Origin: an uncultured OCS116 cluster bacterium | Lineage (GTDB): Bacteria; Pseudomonadota; Alphaproteobacteria; Rhizobiales; TMED25 | Assembly: GCA_902538185.1 (NCBI GenBank) | Contig: CACBED010000003.1 | Span: forward strand, 1-40,894 | Direction of reading: 5' to 3' | Length of the DNA stretch: 40,894 bases | Shown: positions 1 through 7,291 of the stretch, piece after piece | How the letters are laid out: every line of letters starts with the position of its first letter | Numbering within the stretch: the first letter of the stretch is position 1 | Translations under genes and position numbers: made by a program | The notes under the pieces: model-generated | Seen by the model: the letters and a program-made list of their open reading frames with translations, nothing else | Databases searched by the model: none | Told to the model about the DNA's origin: nothing

Positions 1-288
1 CAGCTTTGTTTGAAACTGCCTATGACCGATTGTTCTTCGAGAATTTTGTCTCCTTCTTTTTTTGAAGACTATAATTTTTTTTCCTCTATCTTGTTCAACT
101 ATTTCCGCAGTCACGGTTGCGTTCTCAATATATGGAGTTCCAACTATTGTTTTATCACCCTCTGTAATCATTAGGATTTCAGTAAATATAACCTCCTTAC
201 CTTTTTCATTTGGAAGTTTTTCTGTAATAATTACATCACCTTTTTTTACAGAGTATTGTTTCCCGCCAGTTTTTATAACCGCTGTCAT
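1..288 (-). CDS. rplU: 50S ribosomal protein L21 (3' end cut off by the window)
   Basis: This is large-subunit ribosomal protein L21, which binds 23S rRNA. Reading the minus strand from the ATG at 286-288 gives 96 codons. The start has the family hallmark AVIKTGGKQY, the middle has a GTPYIENATVTAEIVEQ block, and the C-terminal part is basic (KKRRRQNSRRTIGHRQ), as in L21. The reading frame is still open at base 1, so only the last few residues should be missing from a usual length near 103. rpmA (L27) normally follows rplU and would lie just outside the window. A sigma70-like promoter lies upstream at 343-371, giving a leader of roughly 50 nt. The identification is very safe. Confidence 0.96.
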   Translation of the reverse strand, partial: MTAVIKTGGKQYSVKKGDVIITEKLPNEKGKEVIFTEILMITEGDKTIVGTPYIENATVTAEIVEQDRGKKIIVFKKRRRQNSRRTIGHRQFQTKL

Positions 289-342
289 GAGAGCTCTTTC
301 AATTAAAAATTTAGTTAATGATTATTTTTAAATTAATACCAC

Positions 343-371
343 TATTTAATATTTTAAATAAGCTAAGTCAA
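343..371 (-). promoter_or_regulatory. Sigma70-like promoter for rplU
   Basis: On the minus strand, TTGACT (bases 371-366) is followed after exactly 17 nt by TAAATA (348-343). This is a near-consensus housekeeping promoter about 55 bases upstream of the rplU start. It lies in the 159-bp divergent gap between rplU and the MDR gene. It is predicted by pattern only. Confidence 0.6.
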
Positions 372-447
372 CTTTTCTTTGTTAAATCTCAAAAAAATTT
401 GCTACTTTATAAGGCTGCATAAAATAAGTTATGAATGAGGAGTAATT

Positions 448-1437
448 ATGAGGAAAACAAAAGCTGTGGTATTACACAAAAATGGTGATGCAGATCAAAT
501 GATATGGGAAGAAATTAACCTACCGGATCCTAACCATGGTCAGGTTTTATTAAAACATGAATTTGTTGGATTTAACATGATTGATGTTTATCATCGCTCA
601 GGTATTTACCCAACCCCATCTAAGCCGTGTTTCCTTGGAACAGAGGCATCGGGGGTTATCGAACAAGTTGGCCCTGGTGTAAAGAATTTAAATATTGGAG
701 ATAGGGTTGCATATGCCGGTAGTAGCAGCGGTCTCGGCTCCTATTCTTACTCACGGTTAATGAATGCAGATGATTTAATCATAATTCCAGACTGGATGAG
801 ATCAGAAGTTGCTGCGGCTATCTTAACTAAAGGAAGAACCGTAGAATATTTATTCAATAGGACGTATAAACTGCAAAAAGGGGACAGATTATTATTTAAT
901 GCTGCTGCAGGAGGTGTTGGCCAGATAGCAGGTCAGTGGGCAGACTCTATTGGCGCGATAGCAATTGGGATAGTTGGTAACATGGATAAAGAGAAGTTTG
1001 CCCGTAATTCAGGCTACAAGCATGTGTTTAATATGCAAGATCATGACATAGTTAAAGAAGTTATGGCTATCACTGAGGGTACTGGTGTCGATGTTGTTTA
1101 TGACTCAATTGGTAAGACAACCTGGGATATTTCACTTTCTGTAGTGAAGAAGTTAGGACTTGTTGTTAGTTTTGGCAGTGCATCTGGTAATCCCCCATTA
1201 TATGATGTTGCAAAGGATGGAGTAAAGAATTCTGCATATATTCACAGAGCAACAATGGTCAACTATATGACCTCACCAGAAATTGGTAAAAAGAGTGCTG
1301 AAAGCGTTTTTGAAATGATCAAAAATGGTAGCATCAACCTCAATCTGAATATGGATTATCATCTGGATGATATTGTCACCGTTCACCAAGATGCCGAAGC
1401 TAGGAAAACGATCGGACAAATTGTGATGAAAGTTTAG
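448..1437 (+). CDS. Zinc-independent MDR, NADPH:quinone oxidoreductase-like
   Basis: This is a 329-residue medium-chain dehydrogenase/reductase of the QorA (zeta-crystallin) type. It probably reduces quinones or enones with NADPH in the cytoplasm. The N-terminal GroES-like half has the NMIDVYHRSG motif (residues 43-52) and LGTEASG (63-69), both typical of quinone reductases. The Rossmann nucleotide motif AAGGVG is at 153-158. The zinc-ligand cysteines of alcohol dehydrogenases are absent. The start is well supported by GAGGAG at 437-442, five bases before the ATG. The stop codon overlaps the stop of the convergent next gene. The physiological substrate cannot be read from sequence. Confidence 0.85.
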   Translation: MRKTKAVVLHKNGDADQMIWEEINLPDPNHGQVLLKHEFVGFNMIDVYHRSGIYPTPSKPCFLGTEASGVIEQVGPGVKNLNIGDRVAYAGSSSGLGSYSYSRLMNADDLIIIPDWMRSEVAAAILTKGRTVEYLFNRTYKLQKGDRLLFNAAAGGVGQIAGQWADSIGAIAIGIVGNMDKEKFARNSGYKHVFNMQDHDIVKEVMAITEGTGVDVVYDSIGKTTWDISLSVVKKLGLVVSFGSASGNPPLYDVAKDGVKNSAYIHRATMVNYMTSPEIGKKSAESVFEMIKNGSINLNLNMDYHLDDIVTVHQDAEARKTIGQIVMKV

Positions 1438-2462
1438 AAATATTTTTTTAAAATACTCAAATTATCTGTAGATGGAGACCGTCTACCAGCATGGATATCT
1501 CTTGTAAGGTTCACTATTTCCTGATTGATAGGAGTATCAATACCATATTCTTTTCCCAAATCTGCTACTAATCCATTGATTTCATCAACCTCACTGTACC
1601 TTCCCTTTATGTGATCGTGTAAAACTGCATCTCTGGCATTTGGACCAATATCCTTAATTAATTTATCCAGCATAAGTTCAATTGGATTATTAGAATTATT
1701 AATTTGTTCTTCTGATAAGCCAAATATTGGAACAATCTTGTATCCATGTTTTTGACCAACCATGAGAGCCTCTGTACCAATTTTCATGATAAGTTCTTTT
1801 ATGCCCGGGATCCTAAATCCATCATAAAGATTAGATCCGAGTGAGGCGAATGGACCCATACACATTGCATTTATTATTAGTTTCATCCACTTTGCAGATA
1901 TTATGTCATCTATGATATCGACATTACCAACTGCAGTTAATATTTCCGCAACTTCTTCCAATCTATCACTTACTGTATCTTTTTCAGCCCCGATACCAAA
2001 CCAAGTTTTTTCATTTGGTGTATCCCTCTGTATGATGCCTGGTATGAATAATTCAGAAGAGCATTCTACAACACACGCTATTGTTCTTTCTGCGCCAACA
2101 ATTTTTGATATACGTTCGGCTGTCATAGCATTTTGAACGCCAACTAAAATACCGTCATTCGCAAGGTACGGCTCAATTAGTCTTGTGATCCATTGCGTAT
2201 CATAGGCTTTCACGAATAAAAATATGAAGTCAAAACTTTGTTTCAATTCTGCCAGATTACACAGATGATAGGCATTGACATTGGTATTTCTTGTCTCATC
2301 TGGCAGGTTTATTGTCAATCCATTGGTATTCATTGCATTTACATGCTCTGGCCATTGATCGAATAGTGTTACATCATATCCTGCGGTGGTAATATCCGCA
2401 GCTGCACAGGAACCGTTAGCGCCCGTTCCTAATATGGCTATTTTTTTATTTTTTAATTTCAT
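1434..2462 (-). CDS. ApbA/PanE-family ketopantoate reductase-like protein
   Basis: This is a 342-residue protein of the 2-dehydropantoate 2-reductase family, which makes pantoate with NADPH for coenzyme A synthesis. The N-terminal GTGANG dinucleotide motif is at residues 12-17, GVQNAM carries the substrate-site Asn near 111, and KWMKLIIN holds the presumed catalytic Lys194 and Asn198. The family is widely duplicated in alphaproteobacteria, and many members act on other 2-oxo acids, so I do not call it panE. It follows the SDR gene on the same strand after 32 bases, probably as one transcript. No clear ribosome binding site precedes the ATG. It overlaps the convergent MDR by 4 bases. Confidence 0.8.
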   Translation of the reverse strand: MKLKNKKIAILGTGANGSCAAADITTAGYDVTLFDQWPEHVNAMNTNGLTINLPDETRNTNVNAYHLCNLAELKQSFDFIFLFVKAYDTQWITRLIEPYLANDGILVGVQNAMTAERISKIVGAERTIACVVECSSELFIPGIIQRDTPNEKTWFGIGAEKDTVSDRLEEVAEILTAVGNVDIIDDIISAKWMKLIINAMCMGPFASLGSNLYDGFRIPGIKELIMKIGTEALMVGQKHGYKIVPIFGLSEEQINNSNNPIELMLDKLIKDIGPNARDAVLHDHIKGRYSEVDEINGLVADLGKEYGIDTPINQEIVNLTRDIHAGRRSPSTDNLSILKKYF

Positions 2463-2494
2463 TGTAAGTTGATATACCTATTCCGATCATAGAT

Positions 2495-3232
2495 TTAGTG
2501 TGGAACAGCTTCACCACGCCAGTCAATAATATTACCAGTATCGTTGTGATCAATATTGTTAAGCGCTTTAATTAAGTACTCTGCCGCCTCTTCTTTTGTG
2601 AAGACTTTTTTATTCTTTATTTTCTGAGTAAATGGTTTCGATAACTGAGTATCAACCGTGCCGGGGTGCAGTCCTACACAAATTGCATTCTTATTGCTAT
2701 ATGAAAGTTCGATTGACAGAGTCTTGATGAGCATATTTAGTGCAGTCTTTGAAGATCTGTAACTGTACCAGCCCCCGAGTTTATTATCTGATATACTACC
2801 TAACCTTGCTGACATGAAAGCGATAATTGAAGCACTTTCTTTTGTGAGTATGGGCGCAAAATACTTAGAGACTAAAAATGGAATATAGGTATTAACCTGG
2901 AATACCTCTTGTAAATAATCAAGATTAATTTCTCTAAAGGTTCTTTCTGGCGAGTAATTTTTTGTATGAAGCAATCCCGTCGTGTTCAATACGACATCTA
3001 AACTACCATATTTATTTCTAATCTCCTCTGCACATTTTGCTACTGAATGCTCGTCTAGCATATCCATTTCGAATTGACTCTTTCTTGACTTATGTCGGAC
3101 AATTTCGATAATTGTATTTTCACGATCCAATGCTCGAATTTGTTTAGATATTGTTGAACCTATGCCCCCACTTGCACCAATAATGGCAACTCTTGCTTTG
3201 CTAAAAATGTTTTTATTTTCAATATTTATCAT
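2495..3232 (-). CDS. Short-chain dehydrogenase/reductase (SDR)
   Basis: This is a 245-residue classical SDR. It has the glycine motif GASGGIG (19-25), a NTTG motif after strand 4, the structural Asn in QVNTY (114), Ser141 and the catalytic YRSSK (Tyr158, Lys162), followed by HPGTVDT. It resembles the CsgA/C-factor-like SDRs often found beside RpoE-ChrR loci. It is divergent from the sigma-factor gene across an 87-bp gap that holds a TGATTA/TAATCA palindrome, so it may belong to the same regulon. That link is inference. The substrate is unknown. It is upstream of, and probably cotranscribed with, the ketopantoate-reductase-like gene. Confidence 0.82.
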   Translation of the reverse strand: MINIENKNIFSKARVAIIGASGGIGSTISKQIRALDRENTIIEIVRHKSRKSQFEMDMLDEHSVAKCAEEIRNKYGSLDVVLNTTGLLHTKNYSPERTFREINLDYLQEVFQVNTYIPFLVSKYFAPILTKESASIIAFMSARLGSISDNKLGGWYSYRSSKTALNMLIKTLSIELSYSNKNAICVGLHPGTVDTQLSKPFTQKIKNKKVFTKEEAAEYLIKALNNIDHNDTGNIIDWRGEAVPH

Positions 3233-3255
3233 GATTTACTAATATCTTACTATAA

Positions 3256-3270
3256 TGATTATAATAATCA
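3256..3270. promoter_or_regulatory. Palindrome TGATTA-TAA-TAATCA between divergent SDR and sigma genes
   Basis: Two perfect 6-base inverted arms are separated by three bases. The rightward copy TGATTA (3256-3261) is followed after 18 nt by TATAAA (3280-3285). This matches the spacing of the TGATCC-type promoters described for the RpoE-ChrR regulon of Rhodobacter sphaeroides and would give a leader of about 30 nt for the sigma gene, consistent with autoregulation. The leftward copy could act as a minus-strand -35 for the SDR; TAAGAT lies 15 nt downstream of it, a less ideal spacing. An alternative reading is an operator for an unrelated repressor. Confidence 0.4.
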
Positions 3271-3319
3271 GTAAAAAAATATAAAACTTTAAACTATTTA
3301 CTAGAGGTGCACGTTTAAT

Positions 3320-3907
3320 ATGTGTTACATTGATTCATGTGCAAAGAAATATGTAACAATGGTTGAAATAAACAAGGATTTTATCAAGAAGTTTAAAGCT
3401 GAGAAGAAAAAGAAAGACTTTGAGATTATTTTTAACTTCTATGCACCTAAAATCAAGTCATTATTGGTGAGAAATGGTGCGGATGTTACACTTGCGGAGG
3501 ATATAATGCACGACACAATGATTAACATTTGGGATAAAATCCACTTGTATAATCCAGAAAAAGGATCCTTCAGCTCTTGGATCTATACAATTGCAAGAAA
3601 TAACAGAATTGATTTACTAAGAAAAAAATCGTCACAACCCTATACTGACATTTCAGAAATTGATATTCCGTCTGATAGTGAGAATAGCCAAGACATAGTC
3701 GAACGTAAATCTCTAACTGAACAGGTGAAAAACGCAATTAATTTATTGCCTGAAAAACAAAAAAAAGTGATAGAACTCTCATTTATAAATGACATGACGC
3801 AAGACGAAATTGCTGTTGAATTGAATATTCCAATTGGAACAGTAAAGTCAAGAATGAGGCTAGCTTATCAGAAAATGAAAGATAATTTAAAGGACATAAC
3901 CGCATGA
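3320..3907 (+). CDS. rpoE: ECF RNA polymerase sigma factor, RpoE type (ChrR partner)
   Basis: This is a 195-residue extracytoplasmic-function sigma factor. Region 2 is clear (DFEIIFNFYAPKI, then DIMHDTMINIWDK and SSWIYTIARNNRIDLLR). Region 4 is a helix-turn-helix (LPEKQKKVIELSF, then MTQDEIAVELNIPIGTVKSR). The following gene is a ChrR anti-sigma overlapping by ATGA, which places it in the ECF11 (RpoE-ChrR) group that responds to singlet oxygen in R. sphaeroides. Start choice is uncertain. The ATG at 3320 has GAGGTG at 3304-3309 but spaced 10 nt, while the ATG at 3359 gives a more typical N-terminus (MVEINKDF) with a weak ribosome binding site. It is probably autoregulated from the TGATTA-N18-TATAAA element upstream. 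Confidence 0.92.
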   Translation: MCYIDSCAKKYVTMVEINKDFIKKFKAEKKKKDFEIIFNFYAPKIKSLLVRNGADVTLAEDIMHDTMINIWDKIHLYNPEKGSFSSWIYTIARNNRIDLLRKKSSQPYTDISEIDIPSDSENSQDIVERKSLTEQVKNAINLLPEKQKKVIELSFINDMTQDEIAVELNIPIGTVKSRMRLAYQKMKDNLKDITA

Positions 3908-4560
3908 AGAACTGCCCCGATCTCGCAACAATAATCTCATACTCTAGTGGTGCACTCAGTAAATCGTTTGCATTGCTTGTATCATCACACATTGAAAAGT
4001 GTAGTCATTGTAAAAAAAATATCGATCGGTGTCATGAAATGGGCGGGAGTTTTTTAGAGGAAACAGAAAATACAGACCTTGATACTAATTCTTACGCTCT
4101 GTTTTTAGATAAACTTGAAGCGTCGAAAAATAAAGAAACGCAAATTAGTGAAAAAGATATTTTTGACAAAAGCAGTGAAATTCCTGTCTCCCTGCAAAGG
4201 TACATAGGCAGAGATTTGAGCAGTCTGAAGTGGTCGTTTTTAGCGCCGGGAATAAAAAAATGCTCTGTAAAAATAGATCAAAAAGAAAACAAACATCTAA
4301 CATTTCTAAAAATCAAATCTAAAAAGAAGATTCCTGAGCATAGTCACCTTGGTAGCGAGTTAACACTCGTTCTCAAAGGTTCCTTTGATGATGAAAACGG
4401 TAGATATATGGCCGGCGATATTGCAGACCACGATCACACCTCAAAACACGAGCCAATTGTGACATCACACGAAGATTGTGTTTGTGTAATTGCAACTGAT
4501 GGTCCGTTAATTTTCAATAGCTTCATTGCAAATATATTTCAGTCTATCGCACGTATATAG
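3904..4560 (+). CDS. chrR: ChrR-type zinc anti-sigma factor with C-terminal cupin
   Basis: This is a 218-residue anti-sigma factor expected to hold the ECF sigma factor inactive until singlet oxygen or organic peroxide triggers release. The N-terminal zinc domain has His29, Cys33 and Cys36 (HX3CX2C). The C-terminal cupin has His146, His148, Glu152 and His182 in the ChrR metal-ligand arrangement, plus the Cys192-X-Cys194 pair known in ChrR. In R. sphaeroides ChrR the zinc ligands are His6, His31, Cys35 and Cys38; here the position matching His6 is Cys4. The start overlaps the sigma gene stop (ATGA), the usual translational coupling that keeps the pair near 1:1. Confidence 0.92.
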   Translation: MKNCPDLATIISYSSGALSKSFALLVSSHIEKCSHCKKNIDRCHEMGGSFLEETENTDLDTNSYALFLDKLEASKNKETQISEKDIFDKSSEIPVSLQRYIGRDLSSLKWSFLAPGIKKCSVKIDQKENKHLTFLKIKSKKKIPEHSHLGSELTLVLKGSFDDENGRYMAGDIADHDHTSKHEPIVTSHEDCVCVIATDGPLIFNSFIANIFQSIARI

Positions 4561-5322
4561 ATGTCTCTTCCTTGGAAGAAAGCATGGATAACTGGTGCCA
4601 GTTCTGGCATCGGTCGCGAGATAGCGTTACAATTAGCAGGTCAGAATGTAGAGATTTATGCATCAGCAAGGCGTTCTGATGAACTTCAAATTTTAAGCGG
4701 TACAAATAACAATATACACTCGATTAATTTGGACGTATCAAAAATCAAAGACGTACGGAAAAAAACTAAATTCTTTTTTGAGGATGATAATTTTCCTGAT
4801 CTTGTAATACTTAATGCTGGAGTTAGTCGTCTGTTTACGCTTGATAAAATCGATGAAAAGCATCAGGATATCATAGATTCAATGGATACCAATTATTTTG
4901 GCGTGATTAATTGCCTTTCAGCAATTCTACCGCGAATGATAGAGAGAAAAAAAGGCCATATTGCCATAATGTCATCTGTTGCAGGGTATAGGGGCCTTCC
5001 AAATTCCGTTGCTTATAGCCCAACTAAGGCAGCATTGATTAACCTTGTTGAAATTATGAGATCAGAGTTAAGCCCCCTTGGTATCAATGTATCTATTATC
5101 AATCCTGGATTCGTTGATACTGATGCCACTAAGGTGAACAAATTTCCAATGCCCAGTATGGTCTCTGTTGAGTTCGCTGCTAGGAAGATAATAAGAGATC
5201 TTGTAAAATTAAAATATGAAGTTGCTTTTCCATTTATGTTTACATTTTTTATAAAATTGCTGAGGATACTGCCAAACACTTTATATTTCTACATTATAAG
5301 AAAGCTTGTTTGGAAAAGTTAG
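4561..5322 (+). CDS. SDR with hydrophobic C-terminal tail, sigma-operon member
   Basis: This is a 253-residue classical SDR with TGASSGIG (11-18), LNAG (84-87), Asn111, Ser138/139 and the catalytic YSPTK (Tyr152, Lys156). Its ATG directly follows the chrR stop with no spacer, so it is almost certainly the third gene of the sigma-chrR operon. The last ~45 residues contain a hydrophobic stretch (FPFMFTFFIKLLRILP) suggesting attachment to the membrane, which would suit a lipid substrate. SDRs of this kind recur in RpoE-ChrR lipid clusters. The exact reaction is not known to me. It converges on the CFA-like gene with a 3-base gap. Confidence 0.85.
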   Translation: MSLPWKKAWITGASSGIGREIALQLAGQNVEIYASARRSDELQILSGTNNNIHSINLDVSKIKDVRKKTKFFFEDDNFPDLVILNAGVSRLFTLDKIDEKHQDIIDSMDTNYFGVINCLSAILPRMIERKKGHIAIMSSVAGYRGLPNSVAYSPTKAALINLVEIMRSELSPLGINVSIINPGFVDTDATKVNKFPMPSMVSVEFAARKIIRDLVKLKYEVAFPFMFTFFIKLLRILPNTLYFYIIRKLVWKS

Positions 5323-5325
5323 GCC

Positions 5326-6486
5326 TTACTTCATATGACTTAATTTAAATATACTGATTTGAATTGAGTCTTCACAAAAGCCAGCTTCGCAATATGATAG
5401 ATAGTAATTCCAAATTCTCTTAAATCTATCGTCATAACCTAAACTTTTAATACGGGGCCATTTTTTATTAAATTTCTCCCTCCACATGGATAACGTTTTT
5501 ACATAAGATTGATTGAAGTCCTCAAGAACTTCGATTTGAAGTTGTTTTGTTTCTGCAATTTTTTCTAGTAGTTTCTTACTTGGTAAGAAACCTCCGGGAA
5601 AGATATATTTTTGAATAAAATCAACTTGCCGACTATATTCAGTGAATTTTTCGTCGGCGATTGTTATACCCTGTATTATTGCATGACCATCTGTTTGAAG
5701 GCATTTCTTGATTGTTTCAATATAAATTGGAAGATATTTACTTCCAACTGCTTCAATCATTTCGACGGATACAATCTTATTATATTTACTATTTGTTTTT
5801 CTGTAATCTTCAAGTTTGAAATTACAATCTGCTAATTTTTTTGTGATGTTTAAGTCTCTTGCATATTTTAGTTGTTCTTCGGATATCGTAATTGCGTCAA
5901 TATTAATGGTATTATTCTCAAATAAATATTGAGATAAAGTACCCCAACCACAGCCAATTTCCAGTACTTTCTCATTACTCTTGATATCTAAATATGAATT
6001 TATTTTCTTGAATTTATTTTCTTGTGCTTGCTCTAGTGTAATTTGTTTACTATCAAAATGCGCGCTTGAGTACTGCATTTTGTCATCAAGCCATTCACTA
6101 AAAAAATTATTTCCCATATCATAGTGGGCTCTTATATTCTTTCTTGCCCCCCTTAAACTGTTCCATCTAAATAAATGCAAAATATAAGAAATATTAAATC
6201 TAAATATTTTGAGGGGAGTCATTTTATCGAATTTTTCTTTATTTCTCAGATAAAAGATAAAAAATTCTGTCAGATCAGAGCACTCAATATCTCCATTTAC
6301 ATAACAATCACCGAAAGCATTTGGTCCGCTTGTAAAGTAGTTCCATATAATCCTGTAGTTATTCAATTTAATCGTTAGATCGGAATTAATGGATCCAATT
6401 ACGTAATCTGTATTATCTGGAAAAATAATTTTTAGAGAACCATTTGGTTCCCAGTTAAATAATTTTTTAAAGTAATTTTTTAGCAT
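5326..6486 (-). CDS. Cyclopropane-fatty-acyl-phospholipid synthase-like methyltransferase
   Basis: This is a 386-residue SAM-dependent enzyme that modifies double bonds of phospholipid acyl chains at the membrane. It shows the CFA-synthase hallmarks HYDMGNNFF (121-129), MQYSSAHF, the SAM-binding VLEIGCGWG (174-182) and a C-terminal YCEAGF with Cys366. The N-terminal ~110 residues match the lipid-binding domain. In R. sphaeroides a CFA-like methyltransferase of the RpoE regulon takes part in furan fatty acid synthesis (from memory), so the product may be a methylated or furan lipid rather than a cyclopropane. It is the last gene of an operon with the FAD oxidoreductase and DUF1365; the gap to DUF1365 is 7 bases. 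Confidence 0.88.
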   Translation of the reverse strand: MLKNYFKKLFNWEPNGSLKIIFPDNTDYVIGSINSDLTIKLNNYRIIWNYFTSGPNAFGDCYVNGDIECSDLTEFFIFYLRNKEKFDKMTPLKIFRFNISYILHLFRWNSLRGARKNIRAHYDMGNNFFSEWLDDKMQYSSAHFDSKQITLEQAQENKFKKINSYLDIKSNEKVLEIGCGWGTLSQYLFENNTINIDAITISEEQLKYARDLNITKKLADCNFKLEDYRKTNSKYNKIVSVEMIEAVGSKYLPIYIETIKKCLQTDGHAIIQGITIADEKFTEYSRQVDFIQKYIFPGGFLPSKKLLEKIAETKQLQIEVLEDFNQSYVKTLSMWREKFNKKWPRIKSLGYDDRFKRIWNYYLSYCEAGFCEDSIQISIFKLSHMK

Positions 6487-6493
6487 TGCACAT

Positions 6494-7270
6494 CTAGTTA
6501 GTATCGTTATTTTTTATGTAGCATATCTGTAATTTAGGGGCTTCTGGCTTCTTTTTAAAGCTCATTCCTTTAAAAAACAGTTTTAGTGCCTCATAGTGTA
6601 TTGCAAGTATGACTTTTAATGTCAGGAATAAATTCTTTGCGAGGCTTTTTAGCAGGTTGTAATTTGTATACTCAAGTTTTTCTCCTGTAAAATGAGCGAT
6701 AAGTATTGGCTGACCTCTCGCATGGAGATTTATCCCGATTTGAAATAAATTTGAATTATTCCTGATATGGAATGAATACATTCCATCCCCATCATTGAAC
6801 GGTGAAATAAATAATTTCTTATCACACTTCTGATAGATAATTTCTCCTGTTTTAAGTGCCGTTGGTATGACATAAATGACCCTTTGACCAAAAGTATTAT
6901 TTACCTCGTAAATTACTAACTCTATTTGTTTTTCTTTATTGTATCCAAGATATACCGTTATCGGGTTAAATACATAACCAAAGACACGGGGATAGGCAAT
7001 CATAGAGAAGCGAACTACTGGTTTTTTTGTGATCACATTATTTTTGATCTCCCGAAGAAAATCTTTAATGGGTCCACCATTGCCATGATCTTTGTCGTAA
7101 ATACTAAATAAATTAAATTTGTTATAGGAAAGTAAATTTGTTTTTTTACTCAAGTTACTGAAATCATCACAATCAAGCATTAGTGCAAAAACACTATATG
7201 CGAGCTTATGTCTTATGGGACTAAGGCGTTTGTGGACTACTTTACCTATTAATATATTATTTTTAATCAT
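6494..7270 (-). CDS. DUF1365 family protein
   Basis: This 258-residue protein is recognised as DUF1365 from the opening IGKVVHKRLSPIRHKLAY-type segment, the MIAYPRVFGYVFNPITVYLGY region, a VIYEVNNTFGQR motif and the KKLFISPFNDGDGMYSF block. The function is not established; the family nearly always sits with an FAD amine oxidase and a CFA-like methyltransferase in RpoE-ChrR-type clusters and is presumed to help modify membrane fatty acids. It lies 7 bases upstream of the CFA-like gene and 21 bases downstream of the oxidoreductase on the same strand, so the three are one operon. No signal peptide is evident. Confidence 0.88.
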   Translation of the reverse strand: MIKNNILIGKVVHKRLSPIRHKLAYSVFALMLDCDDFSNLSKKTNLLSYNKFNLFSIYDKDHGNGGPIKDFLREIKNNVITKKPVVRFSMIAYPRVFGYVFNPITVYLGYNKEKQIELVIYEVNNTFGQRVIYVIPTALKTGEIIYQKCDKKLFISPFNDGDGMYSFHIRNNSNLFQIGINLHARGQPILIAHFTGEKLEYTNYNLLKSLAKNLFLTLKVILAIHYEALKLFFKGMSFKKKPEAPKLQICYIKNNDTN

Positions 7271-7291
7271 TAAATTAGATCATATGATTAA

